DNA of 64,000 nucleotides from Andeanibacterium fulvum (GCF_037154085.1 NZ_JBANRM010000002.1:124001-188000), one strand, 5' to 3'; numbered from the stretch's first letter, positions 28,875-37,624 are shown. Program-made: numbers and translations. Notes: generated by a model not told the origin, from the letters alone.

Positions 28875-29561
28875 TTAACGCCGCGCGGAATCTTGCGGCC
28901 CGGGGATCCAGGTACCGCTTTCGATATTGCAACTGCCCTGCAGTTGAGCCGCAAGCCGGGCGAGTTCGGCGAACTGGAACGTATCGTCGAATACCAGCCC
29001 GTAATTGGCATCCTTGCGCCAGCGTACCCGCGCCTGGATGATGGGCAGATTGTCCGCTTCCAGCCGCAGCTTCTGGTCGATCGCCAGATAGAGCGGCGAT
29101 TCGATCTGCGCGCCCTGCTGCGAGATATTGTGGACCACCACGCCGGCCGTGCGGCCATGGCATGAAATCAGCGCCGGCAGTTGCAGCTTCAGCCGCACCG
29201 CGCGCTTGGGGAAACGGCTCTTGTTGTTGAGCAGGCGGTCGATATCGACCTCTACCGGGAAGCGGAAACCGGCGGCGCCTTCCTTTTCCCACACACGCTC
29301 GACCGGGTGCCGGTCGCCATTGGGCAGTTCCAGCGTCAGCTGCACGCCCTGCGGCAGCGGGTGGAACGTCCGGATGCTGACCCCGGTGGAAGAAGCGTCA
29401 CGAACGATGCAGAGATATTCGCCCTGGGCGCAAATGAGTTTGGCAGTACGGATCAACAGCGTGAATCGGGGCGCGATCCGCTGCTCCTCGCCGTCGTCAG
29501 TCAGCGAGCCTGTCATCTGGTCCGGCACATGACCGCCAGGCGATTGCACAACCTCAGTCAT
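28875..29561 (-). CDS. Double PilZ-domain protein
   Basis: 228 residues from ATG at 29561; an upstream ATG at 29576 is possible and neither has a strong ribosome site. Two PilZ-like units are visible. The first has QRIAPRF and later RDASSTGVSI (D-x-S-x-x-G). The second has KRAVRLKL and HNISQQGAQI (N-x-S-x-x-G). PilZ binds cyclic di-GMP through an R-x-x-x-R pair and a D/N-x-S-x-x-G loop, and the first unit fits best. No output domain is seen, so it may act by binding a partner. It could sense the product of the GGDEF-EAL protein. Confidence 0.8.
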   Translation of the reverse strand: MTEVVQSPGGHVPDQMTGSLTDDGEEQRIAPRFTLLIRTAKLICAQGEYLCIVRDASSTGVSIRTFHPLPQGVQLTLELPNGDRHPVERVWEKEGAAGFRFPVEVDIDRLLNNKSRFPKRAVRLKLQLPALISCHGRTAGVVVHNISQQGAQIESPLYLAIDQKLRLEADNLPIIQARVRWRKDANYGLVFDDTFQFAELARLAAQLQGSCNIESGTWIPGPQDSARR

Positions 29562-29750
29562 AGCTTTTTCTCGCATGGACAACCGCCAGGCCGCCCAATT
29601 TCCGCCCTGCGAGAATGCCGCCCGGGGAGAGACCTGCCCGCCCCCGGGGCAGAACACCCCGCATTCGAACGGTCTAGGCGGCAATTGCTAATATTCTCTC
29701 ACTTCCAAACGTGAATAAAGTGTGTGGTGAAGCCTTGTAGTAAACACTGA

Positions 29751-29835
29751 TGGTGCGGGCGGCGGGACTTGAACCCGCACGAGCAATGCTCAGGGGATTT
29801 TAAGTCCCCGGCGTCTACCATTCCGCCACGCCCGC
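29751..29835 (-). tRNA. tRNA-Leu (anticodon UAA)
   Basis: 85 nt including an encoded CCA. The acceptor arms GCGGGCG and CGCCCGC pair over 7 bp. The anticodon arm GGGGA-CTTAAAA-TCCCC carries TAA. A long variable arm (class II) and a GTTCAAGTC T-loop are present. Confidence 0.95.
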
Positions 29836-30122
29836 ACGCGTGAGGGGCAGACCCGCTGCCGGATCTGCGCTAACCAACTAAGCTCTTGCCGGATAACGGC
29901 TTTCCGCATGCAGCGCGAGCATTTTTGACACGAGTCGCGCGGCAAATTCCGGCTCAAAGCGGGACAGCAATATCCGGTCATTCTTACGAAACGATTGGTT
30001 ACCGGCAGGCCGCAACTATTTCGGCGCCCGCCGGTCATCATCGCAATTCTTGAACGCGCCGGTTCGTCCGGCGCTGGGCTGCCGGCACGCGTTTCCGCCA
30101 ACCGAGGCCTGAGCCGGTTAAC
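29836..30122. other. Non-coding gap between tRNA-Leu and the core-MetE operon
   Basis: 287 bases. Apart from the tRNA-like fragment described separately, I see short GC stems (for example GCCGG repeats) and no convincing gene. It should include the tRNA-Leu promoter on the minus strand and any terminator for the methyltransferase operon. Confidence 0.4.
29841..29890 (-). other. Possible degenerate tRNA-like relic upstream of tRNA-Leu
   Basis: On the minus strand GAGCTTAGTTGGTTAGCGC resembles a tRNA D-arm and loop, although the D-stem has a mismatch. It is followed by a 7-bp hairpin (29848-29867, CAGATCC facing GGGTCTG with a 6-base loop). No acceptor or T-arm is recognisable, so this is not an intact tRNA. 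Confidence 0.25.
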
Positions 30123-31238
30123 CTAACGGTAGCGTCGTGCGGCGATCTCGGCCCCTTGCGCCAGCGCGGCAAGCTTCGCCCAGACCACTTCGGGATCGAG
30201 ATTGCCGCTGCCTGCATGGACGGAAAAACCGCAATCGACACCCGCCAGAACCCGTTCGGTTCCTAACAGGTCGGCATAGCGGCCGATGCGCTGGGCGATC
30301 AGCTCGGGATGCTCGATATAGCTGCTCTGCGGCTCGATCATGCCGGGGCACAGCACCTTGCCATCGGGCAGGCTATGCTCTTCGAAATAGGCGAATTCAT
30401 GCGCATGGCGCGGATTGGCGCCTTCCAGCAGCACGGTCTGCGGCTTGGCCTGCCACACGATATCGGCGATATCGCCCAGCGGCACGTCGCAATGATGCGG
30501 GCCGGGATAGTTGCCCCAGCACAGATGCATGCGCAGCTTTTCCGCCGGGATATTGCGCAAAGCGTGGTTCAGCGCGGCCACGTTCATGGCCAGCTTCTTG
30601 CGGAACTCTTCGGTCGAAAGATGCGTGAACTGCACATGGCGGCCCATGGCCATGTCGGGGCAGTCGAGCTGCAGGGTGATCCCGGCATTGGCGATGGTTT
30701 CATATTCGTGCCGCAGCGCCTCCGCGATGGCGAAGACATATTCCTCGTCATCCTTGTAGAAGCGGTTGGGGAAGAACAGCGCCGTCACGCCGGGCGAGGC
30801 CGCGGACATGAAAGTCTCGTGGCTACCCGCCAGCCGGTTGAGCCTCTCGGCATCGATCCGCGGCGCTTCCATGTCCTTGACGGTGATCGCCGAAGTGCAG
30901 GCCGGGGCCGAACGCCGCGCGCGCCCGGCATCGCCGAACACCTTCGCCTTGGCGCCGGGGAATTCCTCCAGATCCTGGAATTCATAGCTGCCCGCTTCCC
31001 CATCGAAGCCGGTCAGGCGATGCTTGATATAGGTGGCATAGCTGGGCTTCGACATTTCGCCATCGCCCAGGATGGTAATCCCGGCCTCGGCCTGCCGCGC
31101 AAGGACATAGGCAGTGGCTTCCTCCACTGCTGCGTCCATTTCCGCCTCGCCGACCTGCTCCCCTCCTTCGCGTGCGAAGACGAGGGCGAGCAATTGTTCG
31201 GGGCGCGGCAGGCTGCCCGTATGGGTGGTCTTGAACAT
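30123..31238 (-). CDS. Core-MetE family methyltransferase (cobalamin-independent methionine synthase C-terminal-like), copy 1
   Basis: 371 residues, about half of full MetE (about 750), and equal to its zinc/homocysteine barrel only. It starts MFKTTHTGSLPRPEQLL. All zinc ligands align: H-x-C in MHLCWGNY (about 236-238), Glu in VLLEGANPR and Cys in GVDCGFS (about 334). The start overlaps the copy 2 stop as TGATG. Core-MetE proteins without the folate-binding half take methyl groups from donors other than methyl-folate. Given the catabolic surroundings, it may accept methyl from a methoxylated substrate or serve methionine synthesis. This is inferred from context. Confidence 0.85.
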   Translation of the reverse strand: MFKTTHTGSLPRPEQLLALVFAREGGEQVGEAEMDAAVEEATAYVLARQAEAGITILGDGEMSKPSYATYIKHRLTGFDGEAGSYEFQDLEEFPGAKAKVFGDAGRARRSAPACTSAITVKDMEAPRIDAERLNRLAGSHETFMSAASPGVTALFFPNRFYKDDEEYVFAIAEALRHEYETIANAGITLQLDCPDMAMGRHVQFTHLSTEEFRKKLAMNVAALNHALRNIPAEKLRMHLCWGNYPGPHHCDVPLGDIADIVWQAKPQTVLLEGANPRHAHEFAYFEEHSLPDGKVLCPGMIEPQSSYIEHPELIAQRIGRYADLLGTERVLAGVDCGFSVHAGSGNLDPEVVWAKLAALAQGAEIAARRYR

Positions 31239-32269
31239 CAGGCTAGCTCTTCGCGCACGATCGCGGCACCCGCCGCCATGGCGCGCAGCTTGCCGTTCGC
31301 CACATCGCGCGGGAGATATTTAAGCCCGCAATCGGGCGCGACGATCAGCCGGTTCGCATCGACATGCGGCAAGGCCCGGCGGATACGCACGGCCACGGTC
31401 TCGGGCGTTTCCACCTCATGGGTCGAAAGATCGAGCACGCCGAGGATCACTGTCTTGGGCGCGAGCTTTTCCAGCACAGTGCAATCGAGGTGCGACTGCG
31501 CCGTCTCCACCGAGACCTGGCCCAGTGCCGTAGCCGCCAGTTCGGGCAGGAAATTATAGCCTTCGGGCCGTTCGTGGATAAGCGCGGCATAGCCGAAGCA
31601 GATATGCAGCGCCGTGGTTCCGCGCACGCCTTCGAGCGCGCGTTCGAGCGCCTTCAGGCCGAACTGGCGCGCCTTGTCCGGCCGGGCCTGCATATAGGGC
31701 TCGTCGAGCTGGACCACGTCCACGCCCGCGGCGAAGAGGTCCCTGATCTCCTCGTTCACTGCCGCCGCATAGGCCAGCGCCAGCGCCTCGGGATCGCCGT
31801 AATAATCGTCCTGCGCCTGCTGGGCCATGGTGAAGGGGCCGGGCACGGTGATCTTGGTAGTGCGATCGGTATGGGCGCGCAGGAATTCCACGTCGCGCAC
31901 CTGCACCGGGTGGCGGCGGCGGATTTCGCCCACCACGCGCGGCACCGGCACGGGCTCGCCCGAACGGTCGAGCGCGGTGCCGTGGTTTTCGATATCCACG
32001 CCGTCCAGCGCCGTGGCGAAGCGGTTGGAATAGCTCTCGCGCCGCATCTCGCCATCGGTGATGATGTCGAGCCCCGCCTCTTCCTGCTCGCGGATCGCCA
32101 CGATGGTGGCATCGTCCCATGCTTGTTCCAGCCATTCCTCGGCCACGCGCCACAGTTCCTTGGCACGGGTGCGCGGCGGGAAGCGGCCGGCGAGCTTCTG
32201 GCGATCGATCAGCCAGTCCGGCTGCGCGTGCGAACCGACCAGCGAGGTCGGCAGCAAGGGCAGGGCCAT
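31238..32269 (-). CDS. Core-MetE family methyltransferase, copy 2
   Basis: 343 residues from ATG at 32269 (MALPLLPTSLVGSHAQPDWL). It is only the MetE C-terminal barrel, but all zinc ligands are there: HICFGY (H and C, about 222-224), SVETAQS (Glu) and APDCGLKYL (Cys, about 313). It also has TDGEMRRESY and the loop PGPFTMAQQ. It diverges strongly from copy 1, so the pair is not a recent duplication and may form a heteromer or act on different partners. It overlaps both neighbours by one base (TGATG), so the VOC protein and both methyltransferases are translated together. Confidence 0.85.
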   Translation of the reverse strand: MALPLLPTSLVGSHAQPDWLIDRQKLAGRFPPRTRAKELWRVAEEWLEQAWDDATIVAIREQEEAGLDIITDGEMRRESYSNRFATALDGVDIENHGTALDRSGEPVPVPRVVGEIRRRHPVQVRDVEFLRAHTDRTTKITVPGPFTMAQQAQDDYYGDPEALALAYAAAVNEEIRDLFAAGVDVVQLDEPYMQARPDKARQFGLKALERALEGVRGTTALHICFGYAALIHERPEGYNFLPELAATALGQVSVETAQSHLDCTVLEKLAPKTVILGVLDLSTHEVETPETVAVRIRRALPHVDANRLIVAPDCGLKYLPRDVANGKLRAMAAGAAIVREELA

Positions 32270-32814
32270 CAGGCCGCTTCTTCTTCGTGGCGGAAGAGGT
32301 TGTTGTTGGTGTGATCGCCCGCCAGCCAGCGCTTGAGTTCGGCATGGGCCCGCGCACGGCGGTCTGCGGCGCCTTCTGCCGCGCGCGGATCGTCGCAGGT
32401 GAATTCCACGATCATGCCGTTGGGATCGTTCACATAGACCGAACGGCAATAGCCATGTTCGAGCGTGTAGGTGTTGGGCGGCTGGATGCCTGCCGCCGCG
32501 ATCCGCCCCTCGATTTCGGCCTGCGTTTCCTTGTCCACATTCAGCGCGATATGGATGAAGGGCGATGCCGGAATTTCAGGCCCGAACTGCGCCTGATCTT
32601 CCGCATCGGCGAACTGGAAGAAGGCAAGGCTGCTGCCATCGCCAAGATCGAAGAAGACATGGCAATAGGTGCGATCCTTGCCGAACAGGAAATCCGTCTC
32701 GCACCAGGTGGCAGAGAGCGGCAGGCCGATCACATCCTCGTAAAAGGCGCGCGTCGCCTCCAGATCCTTGGTTACATAGGCAGTGTGGTGCAGCCTGCTC
32801 GGCAATTTGCTCAT
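32269..32814 (-). CDS. VOC-superfamily dioxygenase/glyoxalase-like protein
   Basis: 181 residues with GGGAGAGACAAG before the ATG. One VOC module has the metal triad His in LHHTAYV, His in FIHIALNV and Glu in MIVEFTCD, fitting extradiol dioxygenases, glyoxalases or epimerases. The tail of about 40 residues (RAAEGAADRRARAHAELKRW) is charged. As first gene of an operon with two core-MetE proteins, it may process a substrate before or after demethylation. The reaction is unknown. Confidence 0.8.
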   Translation of the reverse strand: MSKLPSRLHHTAYVTKDLEATRAFYEDVIGLPLSATWCETDFLFGKDRTYCHVFFDLGDGSSLAFFQFADAEDQAQFGPEIPASPFIHIALNVDKETQAEIEGRIAAAGIQPPNTYTLEHGYCRSVYVNDPNGMIVEFTCDDPRAAEGAADRRARAHAELKRWLAGDHTNNNLFRHEEEAA

Positions 32815-32893
32815 CTTGTCTCTCCCTCGCGCCGAGTCCTTTCAGAACCCGGCTCTACCGGGCGAGCATATCAAAGCTATTGCTGCACGCAAT

Positions 32894-34042
32894 TCACTCC
32901 TTGGCCCGGTTTACGCCCCCGTTACGCCCAAGGATTTCTTCATTGTGCTGGCCAAGTACTGGCGGCGCGATCACTTCTTCCTGCTTCTGCCCATCGAAAC
33001 GCAGGGGCGAACGGATGGTGCGGAAGGTGCCGTGTGGGCCTTCGGTTTCCAGCACGATTTCGTGATGCCGCGCCAGTTCGCCATCGACCACTTCCTGCGA
33101 GGTGAAGACGGGCGAATGCGGCACTTCAAGCTCGGCCAGCCGGCCTGCCCAATAGGATCGCGGCTGCTGCTTGAAGATCGGGGCGAGGAAAGCGATCACC
33201 TTGTCGTAATTGGCGATGCGGGCATTGCGATCCGCGAATTCGGGGCGCTGGAGCATGTCGGGCTGCCCGGCCGCCTCGGCCAGGTTCTCCCAGAATTTGG
33301 GCGGGGATGACATGTGCAGCGCCAGCCAGCCGCCATCGGCGCATTCGAAGACATAGCTCTGCGAGACATGCGGGCGGGAATAGGGCCCCATCACTTCGCC
33401 CATCGAGAGCAGATGCGTGAAATCGTCGAGGTTGAAGTGGCACATCGCCTCGAACATGCTGGTTTCCACCAGGCGCCCCTTGCCGGTCTTCTCCCGCTCA
33501 TAGAGCGCGGCAACCACGCCGTGGGCGGCATAGAAACCGGTCAATGCGTCGGCCAGCGCCGGGCCGACCACGCGGGGATGTTCGGGGTTCACCAGCAAGC
33601 GCAGGAAGCCGGAGGAGGCTTGCGCCACCGTATCGAAGGCCGGGCGGTCGCGATGCGGGCCGTCCGATCCGAAGCCGGTGATCAGCGCATAGACAAGCCG
33701 CGGATTGATCGCCTGCAACCGCTTGGCATCCACGCCCAGCCGCTCGGCCACGCCGGGGCGGAAGTTCTGGATGAACACGTCCGCGCCCTTCACCAGCTCG
33801 TCGAAAGCGGCGAGGTCTTGCGCCTGCTTGGTGTTCAGCTCGATGGACTTCTTGTTGCGATTATAGGTCTGGTAATGCGGCGAATAGAGCCCGCCCTTGA
33901 AGGCGCGGAACGGGTCGCCCACTTCGGGCATCTCCACCTTGATCACTTCCGCGCCCAGATCGGCCAGCAGCGAGCCGGCCTGCGGCCCGGTGATGAAGGT
34001 TCCCATATCCAGCACGCGAATGCCTTCGAGCGGCTTTGCCAT
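32894..34042 (-). CDS. CaiB/BaiF (class III) CoA-transferase
   Basis: 382 residues from ATG at 34042 with GGGAGAGG upstream. It starts MAKPLEGIRVLDMGTFITGP, the usual family N-terminus, followed by LLADLGAEVIKVE and the catalytic Asp in RPAFDTVAQASSGF. Class III enzymes move CoA between carboxylic acids via an aspartyl-anhydride. It is divergent (67 bp) from a citryl-CoA-lyase-like gene, suggesting that it activates an acid which the lyase cleaves. The stop is 79 bp before the VOC gene on the same strand, so it may head the VOC/MetE operon. Confidence 0.9.
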   Translation of the reverse strand: MAKPLEGIRVLDMGTFITGPQAGSLLADLGAEVIKVEMPEVGDPFRAFKGGLYSPHYQTYNRNKKSIELNTKQAQDLAAFDELVKGADVFIQNFRPGVAERLGVDAKRLQAINPRLVYALITGFGSDGPHRDRPAFDTVAQASSGFLRLLVNPEHPRVVGPALADALTGFYAAHGVVAALYEREKTGKGRLVETSMFEAMCHFNLDDFTHLLSMGEVMGPYSRPHVSQSYVFECADGGWLALHMSSPPKFWENLAEAAGQPDMLQRPEFADRNARIANYDKVIAFLAPIFKQQPRSYWAGRLAELEVPHSPVFTSQEVVDGELARHHEIVLETEGPHGTFRTIRSPLRFDGQKQEEVIAPPVLGQHNEEILGRNGGVNRAKE

Positions 34043-34109
34043 TGTGCACCTCTCCCAATCTTGACGCCGGTATAGGCAGCGGCGGATAGCACCAGCAAGG
34101 AGAGAGAAT

Positions 34110-34892
34110 ATGCGCATCGGCAAACAGGACGCCCCCTTCACCGCCATCTGCACGTCCGATGCCGATAGCATCACCGTGCGCGGCAAGGATCTGGTGGAGG
34201 AGATCATCGGCAAGACGGACTTCACCAGCTATTTCTGGTTCCTGGTCACAGGCGTCGAACCGAACGAGGATCAGCTGTTCTTTGCCAATGCCGTGCTCTG
34301 CGCGCTGGCGGAGCACGGGCTGGTGCCAAGCGTGGTCGCCGCCCGCATGACCTATGCCGCCGCGCCGGAGGCCTTGCAGGGCGCGGTCGCGGCGGGGCTG
34401 CTCGGCTGCGGATCGGTCGTGCTGGGCAGCGCGGAAGTGGCGGGCCGTTTCTATGCCGATTGCGTGGCCGACTGGCGGGAAAGCGGGGACGACATCAATG
34501 CCGTGGCCGTCCGCAACATCACTCGCCTGCGCCAGACGACCAAGGCCATCCCCGGCTTCGGCCACCCTCAACACTCCGAAGGCGATCCCCGCGCGAACTT
34601 GCTGCTCGACCTCGCCGACCGGCGCGGTGTCTCCGGCGATCACGTGGCGATGATGCGCGCGCTGCAGGCGGCCCTGCCCGAAACCATCGGCCGCCACCTG
34701 CCGGTGAACGTCAACGGCCCGATCCCGGCGATCATGCTGGATGTCGGCTTCCCGCTGGCAGCACTGAAAGGCATCGGCCTGCTCTGCCGCACGGCCGGCC
34801 TGATCGGCCACCTGACCGAAGAGGCGGAGCGCCCGATCGGCTTCATCCTGTCCGGCAAGGCAGCGGAAGGGATCGAGTATGACGGGAAATAA
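34110..34892 (+). CDS. Citryl-CoA lyase (citrate-synthase-fold, short form)
   Basis: 260 residues, far shorter than citrate synthase (about 370-430) and typical of the citryl-CoA lyase group. AAGGAGAGAG precedes the ATG. The active-site block IPGFGHPQHSEGDPRA matches the GFGHxxY...DPR of citrate synthases, and NVNGPIPAIMLDVGFP corresponds to the NVDFYSG region. Such lyases cleave a 3-hydroxy-3-carboxyacyl-CoA to a 2-oxoacid and acyl-CoA. The divergent CoA-transferase would supply the thioester. A palindromic repeat starts right at the stop and may terminate transcription. Confidence 0.85.
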   Translation: MRIGKQDAPFTAICTSDADSITVRGKDLVEEIIGKTDFTSYFWFLVTGVEPNEDQLFFANAVLCALAEHGLVPSVVAARMTYAAAPEALQGAVAAGLLGCGSVVLGSAEVAGRFYADCVADWRESGDDINAVAVRNITRLRQTTKAIPGFGHPQHSEGDPRANLLLDLADRRGVSGDHVAMMRALQAALPETIGRHLPVNVNGPIPAIMLDVGFPLAALKGIGLLCRTAGLIGHLTEEAERPIGFILSGKAAEGIEYDGK

Positions 34893-34919
34893 GTCACCCC
34901 GGACTTGTTCCGGGGTGAC
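34893..34919. repeat. Palindromic repeat, GTCACCCCGGA family, short form
   Basis: An 11-bp perfect inverted repeat (GTCACCCCGGA, 5-base loop, TCCGGGGTGAC) begins at the base after the lyase stop. The same unit forms the ends of the element at 41806-41968. Confidence 0.85.
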
Positions 34920-35019
34920 ACGGCCCCTTCGCCCCTCGGCAATCCCTCTTCGCACCCTGCCAAGCCGCTGAACGCATGCACGGTCTATCCCCCTCCCGAT
35001 AATGGGAGAGATGCGCGGG

Positions 35020-36702
35020 ATGGATGCGGCGGAATTCGATTACGTGGTGGTGGGCGGCGGCACTTCCGGCGCGGCGCTGGCGGCCCGGCTGGGGGAGCGG
35101 GAAGATCGCACGACCTGCCTGCTGGAAGCGGGCGGCGCGGATAGCCATCCCTTCATCCACGTGCCGAGCTTCGTGGCCGCAGCGATCCATACGAAGGGCC
35201 TCAACTGGAACTTCGCCACCGTGCCCCAGCCCGGCATGGCGGGGCGGCCGATTCCCGTGCCGCGCGGCAAGGTGCTGGGCGGATCGGGCAGTATCAACGG
35301 CATGGTCTATTTCCGCGGCCATCCGACGGATTACGACGATTGGGCAGACGCCGGGGCCACTGGCTGGTCTTACGCGGAAGTGCTGCCCTATTTCACCCGC
35401 ACCGAGAATAACGAGAATTATCCCGAGAGCGTATTCCACGGCAAGGGCGGGCCGATCAACGTCAAGGTGGTCGATAACCCCAACGCGCTGAACTACGCCT
35501 TCATGGACGGGCTCGCCTCGCTGCAATTCCCCGCCTGCCCCGATTTCAACGGCCCCAATTCCGAAGGCTATGGCCGGCGCCAGGGCCTGATGCGCGCAGG
35601 CCGCCGCGAGAGCACGTCGATCAACATGCTGCGCCCGGCGCTGAAGCGCGGCAATGTCCACGTGCAGACCGGCGCCCCGGTGCGCCGTGTGCTGGTGGAA
35701 GAAGGCCGCGCCACGGGTGTGGAACTGCTCGACGGGCGGATCGTGCGCGCCCGGCACGAAGTGGTGCTGTGCGCGGGCGCGGTGCAGACGCCGCAGATCC
35801 TGCTGCTGTCCGGCATCGGGCCGGGCGCCCATCTGCAGGAAATGGGCATCGAGCTGGTGAAGGATGTGCCCGGCGTGGGCGCCAATTACCACGATCATGT
35901 CGCCTCCCCCGTCCATATGGAAACGGCCAACACCACATCCTATGGCCTGTCGCTGCCGGCCCTGCCCCGCGACATCCTGCACCTGTTCCAGTACATTCTC
36001 ACCCGCACCGGGCCGCTGGCAGGCAATGTGTTCGAAAGCGTGGCCTTCCTGCGCACGGACCCGTCGCTGGCCCGGCCGGACGTGCAATTCGTGTTCCAGC
36101 CCGCCAAGCGCCTGACGACGAAGATCCCCTTCCCCGTGGGCCATGGCTACGCAATCAGCCCGGTCTCGCTCTATCCCAAGGCGCGCGGCACCTTGCGGCT
36201 GGCCAGCCCCGATCCCGCCGCCGCGCCGCTGATCGACCCGCGCCTGCTGGCCGAGGATGGCGAGATCGACTGCCTGATCCGCGCCATCAAGATCGCGCGC
36301 AAGGTCTTCGCCAGCCAAGCCTTCGCGCCCTATGGCGGCGTGGAAGTGGCGCCTGGGCCGGAAGTGCAGAGCGATGCGGAAATCGACGCCTATATCCGCA
36401 GCACCGGCTATACCGTGCATCACCCGGTCGGCACCTGCCGCATGGGCAACGATGCAGGCGCCGTGGTCGATCCGCAATTGCGCTTCAATGGCATTGCCGG
36501 GCTGCGCGTGGCCGATGCCAGCGTGATGCCCAGCATCATCGGTGGCAACACCAATGCCCCCTGCGTGATGATTGCCGAGCGCGCGGCCGATTTCATCCTG
36601 GGCAAGCCCGCCCTTCCGGCCGCCGATCTGCCGCCGGAATCGGTCGCCCGATACAAATCCGCCCCGAAGAAGGCGGCATCCCGTTCAAAGAAAGCCGCCT
36701 GA
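35020..36702 (+). CDS. GMC family FAD oxidoreductase (choline/alcohol-dehydrogenase-like)
   Basis: 560 residues. The ATG at 35020 is preferred because GGGAGAG lies 9 bases before it; ATGs at 35002 and 35011 are possible. The FAD fold is YVVVGGGTSGAALAARL. GMC signature 1 lies in GSGSINGMVYFRG, and signature 2 is GAVQTPQILLLSGIG. The catalytic His is in HHPVGTCRMG and the second in the GNTNAPC region. It oxidises a primary or secondary alcohol. The last 15 residues are lysine-rich (PKKAASRSKKAA). It is first in a series with a metallo-hydrolase (14 bp gap) and a P450. Confidence 0.92.
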   Translation: MDAAEFDYVVVGGGTSGAALAARLGEREDRTTCLLEAGGADSHPFIHVPSFVAAAIHTKGLNWNFATVPQPGMAGRPIPVPRGKVLGGSGSINGMVYFRGHPTDYDDWADAGATGWSYAEVLPYFTRTENNENYPESVFHGKGGPINVKVVDNPNALNYAFMDGLASLQFPACPDFNGPNSEGYGRRQGLMRAGRRESTSINMLRPALKRGNVHVQTGAPVRRVLVEEGRATGVELLDGRIVRARHEVVLCAGAVQTPQILLLSGIGPGAHLQEMGIELVKDVPGVGANYHDHVASPVHMETANTTSYGLSLPALPRDILHLFQYILTRTGPLAGNVFESVAFLRTDPSLARPDVQFVFQPAKRLTTKIPFPVGHGYAISPVSLYPKARGTLRLASPDPAAAPLIDPRLLAEDGEIDCLIRAIKIARKVFASQAFAPYGGVEVAPGPEVQSDAEIDAYIRSTGYTVHHPVGTCRMGNDAGAVVDPQLRFNGIAGLRVADASVMPSIIGGNTNAPCVMIAERAADFILGKPALPAADLPPESVARYKSAPKKAASRSKKAA

Positions 36703-36716
36703 GGAGAGGGCACGAC

Positions 36717-37607
36717 ATGGCGAAGGAACACGTCAAAAGCTGGCAGGTGGGCGACGTCACCGTCAGCCGGATCGTGGAAGTGTGGGACTTTCGCGATAAC
36801 ATCAACATGACCATGCCCGATGCGACACCCGAGGAAGTGATCGCGCTGGAATGGCTGCACCCGCATTACGCCACGCCCGACGGGCAGCAGCGGATGAACT
36901 TCCAGGGCTTTGTAGTGCAGACCCCGACGAAGACCATCGTGGTGGACAGCTGCATCGGCGCCGGGCGCGACCGGCAGTTCGATGTGTTCACTAACCTGCC
37001 CGAAGGCTTCATGCAGGATCTGGAGAGCCTTGGCGTGGACCGGCACGATGTGGACATCGTGATGTGCACGCACCTGCATTTCGACCATGTGGGCTGGAAC
37101 ACTTACAAAGACCCGGAAACGGGCGAGTTCAGGCCGACCTTCCCCAATGCCCGCTATCTGTTCGGCAAGACCGAGTTCGAGGCATGGAAGCATATTCGCA
37201 ATGACGGCATCCACCATCCGGGCCACATGATCGAATGCGTCGATCCCATCGTGGCGGCGGGCATGGCGGATTTCATCGATGCCGATCACCGCATCTGCGA
37301 AGAGCTCTATTGCGAGCCCAGCCACGGCCACACGCCGGGCCATGTGCATGTTTGCATCGAATCGAATGGTGAGCGGGCCGTCATCACCGGCGACCTGATG
37401 CACCACCCGATGCAATGCGCCATGCCGCAGCGCGACGCGACCTTCGACATGGACAAGGACGCCGGACGCGCCAGTCGCGTGCGCTTTGCCGAGAAATATA
37501 CCGATAGCGGCGTGCTGATCATCGGCGCGCATTTCGCCGATCCCACCGCCGGGCATTTCACCACCGACGCCAAGGGCGAGCGCTGGTTCAAGGGACTGGG
37601 GCTGTGA
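36717..37607 (+). CDS. MBL-fold metallo-hydrolase (lactonase-like)
   Basis: 296 residues from ATG at 36717 with GAGGAGAG upstream. The two-zinc motif THLHFDHVGW is near residue 118, with further His in PSHGHTPGHV, the bridging Asp in ITGDLMHHP and a C-terminal His in IGAHFAD. This is a full metallo-beta-lactamase-fold hydrolase, akin to AHL lactonases and organophosphate hydrolases. Next to a GMC oxidoreductase and a P450 it may open a lactone or ester. The substrate is unknown. Confidence 0.88.
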   Translation: MAKEHVKSWQVGDVTVSRIVEVWDFRDNINMTMPDATPEEVIALEWLHPHYATPDGQQRMNFQGFVVQTPTKTIVVDSCIGAGRDRQFDVFTNLPEGFMQDLESLGVDRHDVDIVMCTHLHFDHVGWNTYKDPETGEFRPTFPNARYLFGKTEFEAWKHIRNDGIHHPGHMIECVDPIVAAGMADFIDADHRICEELYCEPSHGHTPGHVHVCIESNGERAVITGDLMHHPMQCAMPQRDATFDMDKDAGRASRVRFAEKYTDSGVLIIGAHFADPTAGHFTTDAKGERWFKGLGL

Positions 37608-37624
37608 GCCTGCTCTCCCAACAC

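Noticed and set aside
29836..30122. Integrated element at the tRNA-Leu gene
   Set aside because: No integrase gene and no duplicated tRNA end was seen beside it.
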